Shown here in pieces: positions 47,051-57,732 of a stretch of DNA of 64,000 bases. The number at the start of each line of letters is the position of its first letter. Position 1 is the first letter of the stretch. The translations under genes and the position numbers were made by a program. Under the pieces are notes generated by a model. It had not been told where the DNA came from. It was given only the letters and a program-made list of their open reading frames with translations, and searched no databases. Source of the DNA: Darksidea phi (Eukaryota > Ascomycota > Dothideomycetes > Pleosporales > Lentitheciaceae); contig JASJFT010000049.1 of the NCBI GenBank assembly GCA_030770425.1, positions 185,603-249,602 on the forward strand. Direction: 5' to 3'.

Positions 47051-49062
47051 CTAGGTTGCCTGCTCCCCAAACTGCGCACCACCACGCCCCCTAGGCGGTC
47101 CGCCGCGACCCCGATAGCCAAAGCCTCTACCGCGACCCCGGCCACGCCCTCGTCCACGGAAGCCACCGCGATACCCGTCAACGCTACCCTGACCAAATGT
47201 TTCCATATTCTTCCGTCGTTCCTCAGTCCTAAACTCCTGCCCACGACGGTTCGCAGCCTCGTCCCTGTCCTTTAATTCACTTGATATGTTGTCGAAGAAG
47301 CTGGATGATTTGTTGTATGCGCCGGCAGGGGGAATGACAACTTCATTACTGTCCTTGACTTCATCTGCGTTGCCGTTGGTCGCAACCTGAGCTGTTGGTG
47401 AAGCAACACCCTCACCGAGGGGCGAGCCCGCGGCAATAGCATCCTTCACGGCGTCCATCTTACTGAATTTCGCATTTGCAGACTCAAAGTCATAGTCTGT
47501 TGTCGGTACTTCCATCTTGGGATGGTGTCCACCCCTACCACCACGTCCTCCCCGACCCCCACGGTGTCCGCCTCGCCTGGCCTGGTCGTCGGACCGCATT
47601 TCGTCTATCCGCTTTTGAAGGTTCGCGTTCATGGGTTCTTGGGTAGCAGCCCGACCTTGGCCAAGCTCTAACTTCTTCATGGCTTCAGCAACGGCAAGAG
47701 TAGCTGCGTGCGTTGCATTTTGAGTATGCTGAGCGGGAGTAGGCTGTGCTACAGCAGCCGCTGCTGTGGGCTGGGAGCTCGGTGTTGCCCTTGTGATACC
47801 TGGGCTAGCAAGAGGCACGGCTGGAACGATGCGACCACTCTTGGGACCTGTAGGAGCAGCTTTGGAAGGGGCGGCGGTCTGGGCAGGTTGAGCTGGGGGC
47901 GCAAGCGCGGCAGCAACATCTGGTTTCGAATCGACAGGAGGTGGGGGAGGCTGTTTTGTAGCGGCTGGTGCAGACGTCGGTGCATTGGGCTTTGGAGCTA
48001 CTTTGGCCTCAATGGGCTTAGCTCCGCCATCCGCTTCAGCAACCTTGGGTTGCGCATTTGTCTTCTCATTTTGGTTTATTAGCGGCCTTCCCGGGGCGGC
48101 GCCCTTCGGTCCCGTCGGAGGTTGGTTCTGGTTCTGGTTTTGTTGGCCGGGCGGCCCAATAGGCATTGGGGGCGAGAAGGGCCCCGGTGGTTGATTGAAT
48201 CCTTGGCCGGGGCCCGGAGGGAACCACCCCGGAGGAGGGACTCCATAAGGACCAGGAGGCATCCCAAAGCCGCCAGGTCCACCTGGGAAGGGACCAGGAC
48301 CTCCAGGCCCACCAGGAAATCCACCCTGCGGTCCGAAACCGTGCGGATATGGCGGCGGGCCAAAGTGAGGAGGTAGTCTTCCGGGCGGGAACTGACCGTG
48401 TTGTTGGGGAGGGAAGTTGGGATTTTGAGGCGGCGGACGTTGCTCAGTCTGACCGCTCTCGGGGCGCTGCTGAGACTGCTGTACCTGTTGGACCCCATGG
48501 GCCACGTCAGCAATCGTTCTTTCAATGAAATGGTCAAAAAGGGTGATTGAAGGGCTCTCAGAAGGAAGGCAACGGAAATATCCACACGGTTTTGCGCTCT
48601 CGGTGGTTTAATGGGTTTACATCCGAAATGTTACATCACTGGACTCAAAAATGGGGGGCAATTGGGATCACTTACTCCAATGATGGCCGGATCCTGGGGC
48701 ATAGGCGGCTTCTCTTTGGGCGCGTCCTCGATGCGCAGGTCCTTCACGTCGCTGCCGCGGAACACAATCTGCTCGTAAACGGTATCTGAAGGGCCGTATT
48801 CTTCGTTGCCGCCGCGTCGGCCTTCGGTACCAAACGAGCGCACACCCTCGAGTGAGACTGTGGACTGTTCCGAGTTGATCTCCATGAGCGTTCCGACATA
48901 GCTAAATAGTCTTAGTAAATGTGCGTGCGGATATACTCAATGAGCGAAGACCACTAACCGGATATCGCTTTTGGAGATGAGGGATATACGAGCTCTGCGC
49001 AATGCGTGTCAGTAAGAGCTCTAGCTCGACGAAGCGGCGACTAACCCTATGAACTCCGACAT
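47051..49062 (-). CDS. SUM2: Scd6/Sum2/LSM14-family mRNA-decay and translation-repressor protein
   Basis: Exons 49062-49046, 48994-48959, 48901-48676 and 48484-47051 give 570 residues. The LSm14 domain is split over the first three exons: MSEFIG, ARISLISKSDIR, YVGTLMEINSEQSTVSLEGV. It ends DVKDLRIEDAPK. A long Pro/Gly/Gln-rich and Ala/Pro-rich disordered region follows (about 95-370). The C-terminal part has the FDF motif (DYDFESANAKFSKMD), the FFD box (YNKSSSFFDNISSELKDR), the TFG box (RRGQEFRTEERRKNMETFG) and an RGG tail with many RGRGRG repeats. Such proteins bind eIF4G and Dhh1/DDX6, repress translation and recruit decapping in P-bodies. The arginine-rich tail is a likely methylation and RNA-binding site. 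It is divergent from the Pex39-like gene, 242 bases away. Confidence 0.93.
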
Positions 49063-49304
49063 GATGTGTAGTGGAGAGCAGCCGGCAACTGAAGCTGAAG
49101 GGTATTAGAAGAAAGCAGAGAATAAGTTGGGAGGTAAAGCGTGGAAGAGGTGGAGAGGGAAGGCGCGGTCTTAGAAGAGGTGAGGTTTGTGGGTGAGCCG
49201 AAGCTGGAGATGCCCTAGCCAAAAGCTCTGGCTCCACTTCGGCCTTGGCACCCGCCGTCAACCTCCCCCGCGCTACGGCTCACGCTTTGCCTTTACCTAC
49301 CATC
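49063..49304. promoter_or_regulatory. Compact bidirectional promoter
   Basis: Only 242 bases separate the divergent ATGs of the Scd6-like and Pex39-like genes. The region is purine/pyrimidine skewed (GGAAGAGGTGGAGAGGGAAG on the plus strand). No TATA box is seen. Confidence 0.6.
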
Positions 49305-49932
49305 ATGAGTGTCGCTGGAGGAGCTGACGGCCTGAACGACGTATACGAGGCGCTCGATGCCTACAACTGGGATGATGATGTCGAGTTTCAGTCCGGCCTG
49401 AGCGCCATCCTCGGTAGTAACAGTACACCCGAGCAGGCGACTGAATTGACATTGCGGGCACGATGCTTCTACTATGCTAGGTATGTCTAATATCCTACCG
49501 TAATATACAAAGTAGTGTAACTTATGATGTGAAATCGCTTTAAATTCTATCTCATCACTAACTTGCAGCAGGAAGTACAACATGAACATCGACTTCGACG
49601 CCTACAAAGCCTACCGCAACGCACGAGGCCGACCAGCACCCACGATAAATGGCCTAGATGCTCAGGCCCCTTCCGGAAGCACTGATACTGCTGGTGGCAT
49701 ATTGCCAGGTGCAACCACGAACCCGAGCGAACCTCCTGCGCCGTACCCCACATCATTCGCACATATCGTAGAGCTAGTGACAACTGGGCAGCCGATACCG
49801 GGTATCAAGGACATACCAGACACGATCCTAACGGGACAAGGCTCGGAAGCCGCACAGTCAAAGCGGAGGAAGCCTTGGGAGAGGGATCCGCCCGCATCAG
49901 GTAGTGGGGCGGTTGAGGCCATGACGACATGA
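49305..49932 (+). CDS. PEX39: Pex39-like protein with C-terminal KPWE motif
   Basis: Exons 49305-49480 and 49572-49932 give 178 residues. The ATG at 49305 (MSVAGGADGL) was chosen because the family block YNWDDDVEFQSGLSAILGS follows soon after. The frame is open upstream, but only from non-ATG codons or within the promoter. Exon 1 ends in RCFYYA and exon 2 resumes RKYNMNIDFDAYKAYR, matching the family's helical segment. A Pro/Thr-rich linker leads to SFAHIVELVTTGQPIPGIKD and the hallmark SKRRKPWE. The KPWE family is known from Pex14-related annotations and from yeast and human Pex39, a helper that stabilises the Pex7-PTS2 cargo complex during peroxisome import. The acceptor is a tandem CAGCAG, so a one-residue variant is possible. 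Confidence 0.8.
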
Positions 49933-50828
49933 CAACATGAACCATCATAGCTCGTACCTTTCGAACCTGTATCCCGTAGGACCATTGTTCCTAGATCGTG
50001 TAAATAGATTAGATGGTTGAAAATGATCTTACGAATCATGAACACACATACGGTCTCTACTATGGTTGCAGGGGGAGTTATAACCACAGCGTCACGCCGA
50101 GCCACAGCGATCGCGTCCACTGCTTCTGCAGTGAGTATTTTTATGTGTGTGCATGATCCGTGGATGACTTTGGCTCACTATCAAGCTTGACAATGACTCC
50201 TTAACCATCGAAGTATGAGTCCTATAAGGACGCCGAGCCATAACGAGAGTTAGAGCCCCGGCAGCCTATTTGATTTACAAGCTTTAACTACTCCTTATCT
50301 AATCTAACTAAAGCACGTACTTGTAGCACTATATTGCATTCATTATAAAAAGAGCGCTACATTCATTTCAGTTTCAGCACCACAAACTCCCCCCTGAGGT
50401 AGCGATGTGATAACATTGCCCCTGTAACCACAGTACTAGACACTCTTTCACTACGCTCTAGGTCTCAACGTGGGAACCAAAGTAGCAAAACTCATCTAGG
50501 AAGGTTTCGGTATGTCTGATGCTTGCTCTAAGTCTCGACAAGTGCGAAGCATTAGTACCGTGGACTTATTCAACACAGCGGTTATACGGCAACATCTCTC
50601 ATTTCATAATAATCATCCATTCCAATCGTTAGGGTATATGCAACAAGTCGCTCGCTAAGGCCAATAACAAGGGAAATGACGCCGAAGCGTTCCTCAAGCC
50701 TCTACCAAACCCTATCTACAATCGTATACCCATGCATAGCACCCCTTACACAACTCTATACAAACAATCCAATGCGGACAGTGCCTTTATACAAATTGGC
50801 TAAACCCCAACCCTTACCCAAACATATA
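49933..50828. other. Intergenic between convergent genes
   Basis: The 3' flanks of the Pex39-like and Abp2-like genes. AT-rich near 50,280-50,350. The 180-codon plus-strand frame at 50676-51218 is antisense to the Abp2-like gene and is not credible. Confidence 0.6.
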
Positions 50829-53360
50829 CTACAGCACCGCCTCCAAGATCTTTTCTTTCAAACCCTTGGTCTCTTCCTCTTTCTCCCAAAGTTTTCTTTG
50901 AGCTTCCTGAAACTTCGCTTTCCATCCCGCCGCCGTAGTAGGTTGAGGGCCCTGTCTATCTGCTTCGCGCTCGCTTATCTCGCCCAAGTCTGTACCGCTA
51001 TCGCTAACAGAAAGGCCCTTGGCAGTCCACTCTCCGACCAACCCACCGAAGGAAATATTAAAATAAACGTCAAAAGTCTCGCGGATATTGGCACCATTGT
51101 TCAGGTTTTCGGCGTCCTCGTCCTCGTCGTCGATGGGGCTTTCGTATCCATCTCCACCGACGCGGAAGCGCACGCATTCTACGCGTCGCACGCCGCCGTT
51201 TGGGCCACCTGCTCCTAACCCTACTGCGTTTGTTAGACCGAGGCAGCTACTTATTGCGATGTTGAGCAGCTGGTCACTCATGACTTTTGCGGGGGATGCG
51301 GGGCCAGATGAAGGGGTAGCGAAAAGTGGTGACAGGATGGCGGAAGCGAGGGCTTTAGCTTCGGTGCCACGCAGGCGTTTGCGGCGTCCGGAGAGTGGTG
51401 CACGGATAAGTTCAGCGACGAGTGCGCGATTTATAGAGTCGGAGGGGAGTAGAGGCAAGTGTGATACAGCCGGAGAATTTGATTGAGCTTGTAGAGCCTG
51501 CGGTTGCGCAGGGGTGTGAATGGATGCTGGAGAGCTTTGCGGATGCTGCTGTTGCTGCTCGGCCATGTTCTGAAAATATCGTCCCGGAGAATTCCGTCCT
51601 GAGTCTACACTGATAGCAGAGGGTGCTAAGCCAGTACTCGGTGTAGCGTCCTGCTCCTCGGTTACGAGCACAGTGGGTGTAACTAGACGTACGGGGTTAC
51701 CAACATTCTGCGGTACTTGTAGACTCAGCCTATGGGGTCTCTGAGCGGCGTTGTGTAACTGCGATTCAATCGTCGTCGGTGAAACAGCAGAAGCAGGCGT
51801 TGGGGGGAAACGGAAGTGTTGATCCGCGGCTGGCGGGTCCGAATGCGCTCGTTCCACAATCGGTGTGAGGTTCCCAGGATTGCGATTGACGTCTATTGTG
51901 GGTCCTTCTTTCGTTTTTGGGTTTGCGGGAAAAGTGACGAACGGTCCATCACGTACGGAGCGGTTGCTGGGAGGTCTCCCACGGAGCTTGCCCGTGGATG
52001 AAGTGTTGTTGCTCGGCCAAGCCGATGATACGGCGGGACCATGACGCCGTCGTGACCGCGGTTTTGAGCTTGATGGTGTAATTGCCGATTGTGGTTCGTC
52101 GAAAAAGTCGGGATGTGCGGACTGTGGAGTAACGGCAGATAATGGGTGAGGCGTGGTGGGATTGTCATGAGTATTGAGGCGCCAACGGAGTTGGTGTCCG
52201 GACATTGGCGAGGCCGAATATGGTGTTAAATTTCTCGGATGCATCCTTCCGGATGCTGATCCAGCAGTCATTGCGGAAGAGGGCGTGATAGTAGATGTTG
52301 TCCAAGGATCATGTGCTCCAAGAAAGCTATCCATATGATCGGGATGAGCGCTGCTCGGATACGCTGACTGGGGTTGCAGCACATTTCCAAAAGGTATAGA
52401 CGTATCCACATGAGGGCGCTTGCGGGGGGGTGTACCGTCGTTGATGTCCACTTCATCTTCTCCATCATCTGCTTTCCGACGTCCTCGTTTAGGTCGAAAT
52501 TTTGGGTCTAGGGCTCTGATCGCCAGATCTTCCTCTAAAGGAACACCATCGCGGCCGTTCTCCGGGAAGGGATTGTGTGGTGGCGGAATTTGTAGGTAAT
52601 AAGGATGCTGCTTGCCGAGCATGTACTCGAAGAACGCATCTATGTGCATTGCACGCATCCAGCGCTTCAATCTAACTGAATATTGCTGCACCTTCTGCGT
52701 GCTCTGACCCTTCTCAGTGTCAGGCCGCTCCACACCGAGATCTAGAGCCAACTGCGTCCATGTCTTGATCTCATTTGCATCAAACTTGCGTATGAGCTCG
52801 AACAGCGTCCAAGTGCTGAATGCCTTCCCATCACTTCTCGGAGGTGTTCGGAACAGGCGCGTAAGCTCGGAAGTGTCGATAGTGATGGCAAAGCTGGGGT
52901 TGCAGTAAAGTATGAAAGCGGCGTAGGCCTCGTCTAGGGTATCATCAGACACATCGCGCGAGGGGGGACGGCGGTCGGTCGGAGTATAGTTGGACGTCTG
53001 CTTCGTCTGACTCGAAGGGGAGATGGCGGAGAAGCGCGGGGAGGCATTGGACGGCGTCGATGGCGTCTGCGAGGTGCGCGACATGTCGCCATAGAAGGCG
53101 TGGGGGAGGTGGGCGCTGGTGAGAGAGGCATTGTCAGGCTGCAAAAGGTGGTTCGGGCCAGACTGGTGAACCGAGGACATTGGATGTCCATTACGGTTGG
53201 CACCTGAGCTTTGGTCGAGGCCCGGATCAATTGTTGGTACTTGAGGATGCCGAAAAGGCGAATACGCCGGACTGCCGTGGCTCGCGTGATCGAAGTGGGC
53301 GTGCGGTGAGAGTTGTATGTTATGATCAGACTCGTGGCCTGTGCCGAAGTCGACTTGCAT
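50829..53360 (-). CDS. ARS-binding protein 2 (Abp2)-like DNA-binding protein
   Basis: An uninterrupted frame of 843 residues from the ATG at 53360 (MQVDFGTGHES). The frame is open further upstream to 53519, but that part is Trp/Ser-rich and unlike the rest, so I start at MQVDFG. Residues 1-150 are His/Ser/Pro-rich and disordered. At about 155-290 lies the Abp2 domain: LDEAYAAFILYCNPSFAI, LTRLFRTPPRSDGKAFSTW, KTWTQLALDLGVE, QSTQKVQQYSVRLKRWMRAM and HIDAFFEYMLGKQHPYY. A basic KFRPKRGRRKAD patch follows, then low-complexity sequence with RGRPPSNR (AT-hook-like). The C-terminus is a conserved globular part and a short coiled coil (FQEAQRKLWEKEEETKG). In Schizosaccharomyces, Abp2 was found by binding to replication-origin DNA. 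A nuclear chromatin role is inferred. Confidence 0.85.
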   Translation of the reverse strand: MQVDFGTGHESDHNIQLSPHAHFDHASHGSPAYSPFRHPQVPTIDPGLDQSSGANRNGHPMSSVHQSGPNHLLQPDNASLTSAHLPHAFYGDMSRTSQTPSTPSNASPRFSAISPSSQTKQTSNYTPTDRRPPSRDVSDDTLDEAYAAFILYCNPSFAITIDTSELTRLFRTPPRSDGKAFSTWTLFELIRKFDANEIKTWTQLALDLGVERPDTEKGQSTQKVQQYSVRLKRWMRAMHIDAFFEYMLGKQHPYYLQIPPPHNPFPENGRDGVPLEEDLAIRALDPKFRPKRGRRKADDGEDEVDINDGTPPRKRPHVDTSIPFGNVLQPQSAYPSSAHPDHMDSFLGAHDPWTTSTITPSSAMTAGSASGRMHPRNLTPYSASPMSGHQLRWRLNTHDNPTTPHPLSAVTPQSAHPDFFDEPQSAITPSSSKPRSRRRHGPAVSSAWPSNNTSSTGKLRGRPPSNRSVRDGPFVTFPANPKTKEGPTIDVNRNPGNLTPIVERAHSDPPAADQHFRFPPTPASAVSPTTIESQLHNAAQRPHRLSLQVPQNVGNPVRLVTPTVLVTEEQDATPSTGLAPSAISVDSGRNSPGRYFQNMAEQQQQHPQSSPASIHTPAQPQALQAQSNSPAVSHLPLLPSDSINRALVAELIRAPLSGRRKRLRGTEAKALASAILSPLFATPSSGPASPAKVMSDQLLNIAISSCLGLTNAVGLGAGGPNGGVRRVECVRFRVGGDGYESPIDDEDEDAENLNNGANIRETFDVYFNISFGGLVGEWTAKGLSVSDSGTDLGEISEREADRQGPQPTTAAGWKAKFQEAQRKLWEKEEETKGLKEKILEAVL

Positions 53361-54230
53361 GATTCTGGGAGAGATGAGAGCAATTTGGCTGGGCCAGAAC
53401 GTGTCAGCAAGCCATGAACGCGCGACACGGTAGCCGTCAGTTACGATAGCAGGCCATGAAGATATCCAGCAGTGCGCAAACGATAGGCTGGCGTTGCAGT
53501 ATTCTCGAATTGTCGTCAAGAGGTAGCTACAGAGGGCGGCTGCTGGCGCACCCGATGGCGGCGAAACGCCAGACGGCGACCAGCGCGCGAGCGATGCGAT
53601 GCGCGCGGCGCTGTCGCGAAGTCAGATCGTCGCGAACGGGCGGCGTGAAGACGGTCAAGCCGGAAACGCGATGCTGAGGTTCGTGAGATAATTTGCGGTC
53701 GTTCTTAAGGTTTTTGACGGCTCGAATCGGGCATTTTGGGCTATTATGGCACCACGATAGCGCCAAGACCGGTGCTATTTTTAACCACACTCTCCACCAC
53801 CAGCAGGACTCTCGTATCCCGAGGCCTCCTGACTGGCTATTCGTATTTTCAATGAAACCGCTAAACCCTTGTCTTTCCACGTCTGGTCTGATAAATCCCA
53901 TATTAACCAGTTATGCGACGAACCCCAAATCGGCTCGGGATCCGGCACGACGGTATCGGACAACCGACGAAACATCCATCCTGATTTCAGTTCCCTTCAC
54001 TCTGAGATAAATTGGTGGCGCCTGAATACATGTAGCGCCCTTAGGTACAGACCCATTCCACACTTAATCAGATGATTCGAGCAGGCCACTGACTGATTGC
54101 TTCGCAGAATAAGACATAGCAATGAACATAGATCGAAGAGTGTGGCTACTGCCATTACCAACAGTTTCATATCTACCGGCAAAGCTTACACTACGAGAGC
54201 CATAGTTTGCGCACGTAGTATTTACAGCTA
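53361..54230. other. Upstream region of the Abp2-like gene
   Basis: Promoter of the Abp2-like gene and further intergenic DNA. Frames on both strands (53527-53901 minus, 53693-54010 plus) are antisense to each other and unsupported. Confidence 0.5.
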
Positions 54231-54484
54231 TAGCTACATCCTAAGTGAGTGAGTGAGTGAGTGAGTGAGATTGATTTACGTCCTATAGATGGCTTATCTA
54301 CATGAGCCTCCCGAGGGGCATAAATGGACGCGCCTGAGTGCTGCCTGATGGGCGCAAAAGGCGGATCGTGATTGTAAGATGCCGCTAGGCAGCAACTCGG
54401 TCCCCAGTATCCCTCCGTGTAGATACTAAAGGTAATGTTGTCAATGCTAACGTGTAGTGAAAGTGATATTAGCTACATCCTAAG
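54231..54484. repeat. 15-bp direct repeat flanking a 224-base segment with a (GTGA)n run
   Basis: TAGCTACATCCTAAG occurs at 54231-54245 and again, identically, at 54470-54484. Directly after the first copy is a (GTGA)n microsatellite to about 54270. Confidence 0.75.
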
Positions 54485-56510
54485 ACCTGCCGGATGACTA
54501 CAATGCCGCGTATAGGACACCACCACGAAAGCCCTGCAATAGGCGGCATTGAAAGCAGGTCTCCTTACGGGCGCTGTTACCCGACAGAAAATGATTACAC
54601 TCTTAGTCACATAATAATTGCATACCAGCCGTAACAGACCTTGGAATCGTTCGGACACGCCTAGCAGCAATTTGGACGGAAGTAGGGATATGGCTATCGC
54701 CATTAGGGCTTGCTGGATTAAGCGGAAACCTCGACATATTAGAGCTGCTTTTCTCTACCAGTCGCTCAGAGCGCTGGCGGAGCTGAGAGAAGATGCACTG
54801 AAAGGAGTGATCGCTGGGGGGCACCTCAAGACTGTAGAACCCATCATTATTCATCGTTGGGAACCTGTGAACTTCATCCCGAGCGCACATTGTGTCGAAG
54901 AAGCTCTTATATCTGGGGTGACGGGGAGCTAGGTCATCAACTTCTCTAAACAGCTCTTCGTCCTTTTTCGAGCTCTTAGCACAAATCAGTATCTGATCGA
55001 GATCGAGGAGCCTGGCCCAAGTCAATTGTTGCACCACGTGGCCATAGACCGCAAGCGGCGAATCGATGTCGTCGGATACCTGGATTACGGGGTCAGTTGC
55101 CCAGAAGGCGGAGCCTTTTAATAGGGAGCCTTCGCCACAATTGTTCTATGAAATTCACCTGAATGGAACGCTCCGACAGGCAGATAAAGTAGTAACGACC
55201 AGATTGTGAAACTTCTTCTCAAAAGGGTGCCGTTCCCGGTGCAACCGATAACGACACACTGTACTGGGGCGTTAAAACAGGCTATTGTAAAGCTGTACGC
55301 CTTCTTACCTGGAAAGCCAGCCCTGCAGTTGTCGAAGCGATACTTCTGGAGCGTGAAAAGTGGCTCGCTATCTGCACGAGCACGGCGCTACTTTGGTATT
55401 CACCGTAAATATCGTAAAAGACCATTGCAGTTCTTATAGGCTAGCAGTGCAGGAGGGTCTGGAGCTCATGCACAACTTAACGTTAGTACTCTGGCGGTGT
55501 CAACGCGGGTAGATGTGGGGGAGCATGCAGACGGAGAGTGACGTTCACTCCATCGCCGCTATGGCGCTCTAGTCCGCCAATAGCTACTCTGAGTGCTCGC
55601 ATACGGGATGGATCTGACCTGGCTGGGCGGCAGGTAATGATTTCTTCATTGAGGATGTGTGATGATATTCTTTGCCTTTGAGGCACTTTGACACACCCGG
55701 CACAGAGGACAACGGATCAGCCCGTCACACAAATCAATCTCATCGGCTAAATGCCCATCTCCCTTCTTCCGGATCGGATTTAAAATGTATGAGGCATAGC
55801 AAAAATACATCTGCACGTGCCGCTAACGTCATTACAGCCTTAAGATGTCGGGCATTTGAGACGCCCGTGGGAAGTCAATTTAGGGTTTTGCCGGGCAATG
55901 GCAAGCATCGCCAAGGGAACTTCAATACGGGTATAGCATCTCTTTGTTCGCTTCAATTCCCTTTCCTTTTACTGTTCTGCTACAATGAACTTTCTCTTTA
56001 AATTTGCCCAGCAGCAACAAAGCGGATTACTAGACCAAAGCAGCTGGCGGCCTTGACACCTAGTACCCTATAGGTGTTTCAGAGCCACCCGCTATATTCG
56101 GTCGCTCATGCGTCAATGCCCTGCCTTTCACTATGGTGGTTCTCCACTACGGCTATTTGAGAAACACCCGCGGCAGTTTCGAAACCACCCTAACGGTAAA
56201 CAGCTTGGGCAATCTATATGCTCCCCGCATTTCATCAACCACTACATATGTATCCCCGGAATTTTTCTGTTGACCCTCCCTGTCATTTCTTTGGTGTAAC
56301 CAATGCCCGTCCACGCTCGATCCCCAGAGGTAGAAGTTGAAGCCACGGTTAATCTACCTAGATTGACCAGTACAAGGTGACCGGCATATCAGTCCTATAT
56401 CGGCGACTGCCATCCTTTCATTACGAGTCTCGGAACATCGGACATTAACTCCAAAACATTGTGGTCAGAGTCTTGGTCGACATTTAACCGATGGACAAGC
56501 CCTTGGCACA
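54485..56510. other. Accessory intergenic region
   Basis: A minus-strand open stretch of 145 codons or more (about 55130-54603; no ATG at its head) contains AFWATDPVIQVSDDIDSPLAV and TWARLLDLDQILICAKSSKKD; I do not recognise it. A plus-strand piece near 55245-55410 (DTLYWGVKTGYCKAVRLLTW) faintly resembles an ankyrin repeat and could be another NLR scrap. Neither forms a gene. A GGCTAA motif lies at 55745-55750. Confidence 0.4.
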
Positions 56511-56516
56511 TATAAA
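56511..56516 (+). promoter_or_regulatory. TATA box of the xylanase gene
   Basis: TATAAA, 85 bases before the ATG at 56596. Further upstream are two CreA-like sites (SYGGRG on the minus strand, near 56222 and 56322) and one XlnR/Xyr1-type GGCTAA near 55745. Carbon-catabolite repression with xylan induction would be usual for this enzyme; the site calls are pattern matches only. Confidence 0.5.
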
Positions 56517-56595
56517 TCCAGGTCTTGTTCCTCTCAAGCAACACCAAGAATTTATCAAGTTCTTGTCGTACATCACCTCCTCACCTACCGGTACC

Positions 56596-57322
56596 ATGGT
56601 CGCCTTTACCCATCTCGCCGTGGCTTTGTCAGCCGTAGCCAGCGCCTTCGCTGCCCCAGCCGCTGACCCAAGTGCCGATGCTCCTGACTTCGAGCTCACC
56701 GCCGACCACCTGACGCGCCGTCAAGACTACAACCAGAACTACAAAACGAGCGGCAATGTCCAGTTCAACCCAACCAACAACGGTTACTCTGTCTCTTTCT
56801 CTGGTGCTGGCGACTTTGTCGTCGGCAAGGGTTGGAGGACTGGGACCACAAGGTACACCGGCCCTGCACCAAAGCCCGTCAAAGACTGTAGGCTGATCTG
56901 TAAATAGGAACATTAAATTCGACGGTTCTACAACCGCCACATCGGGCACAGTTCTCGTCTCTGTCTACGGCTGGACTACCAACCCTCTGATCGAGTACTA
57001 CGTGCAAGAATACACCAGCAACGGTGCGGGCTCCGCCCAGGGCCAGAAAGTCGGCTCTGTCACTTGCGACGGCTCCGTGTACGATATCTGGAAGCATCAA
57101 CAGGTCAACCAGCCCTCGATCCAAGGAACGTCTACTTTCTGGCAGTACATCAGCAACAGGCAGCAGAAGAGGCCCGGCAGTGGAACTATTACCACTAAGT
57201 GCCATTTTGATGCGTGGGCAAAACTCGGCATGAACTTGGGACAGCATAACTACCAGACCCTGTCCACTGAAGGTTGGGGCAATGCTGGCGGCAACTCCAA
57301 ATATACCGTCAGTGCCGCATAA
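56596..57322 (+). CDS. Secreted GH11 endo-1,4-beta-xylanase
   Basis: Exons 56596-56852 and 56908-57322 (intron 55 bases) give 223 residues. A signal peptide (MVAFTHLAVALSAVASAFAA) and a short propeptide ending in LTRRQ precede a compact GH11 jelly-roll. The nucleophile Glu lies in SVYGWTTNPLIEYYVQEY and the acid/base Glu in YQTLSTEGWGNAGG. PSIQGTSTFWQYISNRQQKR, which forms the thumb, and the HFDAWAKLGM strand are typical. It cuts the xylan backbone in plant walls. The strand that usually reads NGYYYSFWTDG is replaced by NQNYKTSGNVQF, so the N-terminal sheet is short, a feature of one GH11 subgroup. The frame is intact and codon use is C-ending, unlike the AT-rich repeat just downstream. Confidence 0.93.
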
Positions 57323-57732
57323 GAAGTTGCTCTATCAGAGAGCTACGGCGCCAGGAAAAGAGTCCGTGAACACTTCTAACTACCTGGACAAATACCGAAT
57401 GTATCACCCGCTGTTCTTCTTCTCTTCGATGCATTTGTCCCATTTTCAGCCCATCTTGGCTAGCTTGTAAATAGCAAATTCATGTCCATATTGCACTCTG
57501 CTTGTTCAAGTGTGGCTGATAACGTGGCTCAAAGGGTCATGACGTCATTGATGTCCAACCATCTCATATGCTTGTCCACCTTTCATCACCACAACACTAA
57601 TGCTGGCTACTTGCATGTTGCATTAGCTAAAACCCATGAATTTACTTTTTTTTTCTGTATATTCTTATAGGGCCACCTCTCATCTCCCTCTATAAGCTTT
57701 CGCTATCTCGTACTAGTTCTTAACCGCTCTTA
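57323..57732. other. 3' flank of the xylanase gene
   Basis: No coding feature. It becomes AT-rich toward the MITE at 57733. Confidence 0.6.

Noticed and set aside
50676..51218. 180-codon plus-strand ORF
   Set aside because: Fully antisense to the conserved C-terminus of the Abp2-like gene.
54603..55037. 145-codon minus-strand ORF
   Set aside because: Begins with GTG, no family recognised, surrounded by decayed sequence; noted in the intergenic entry only.
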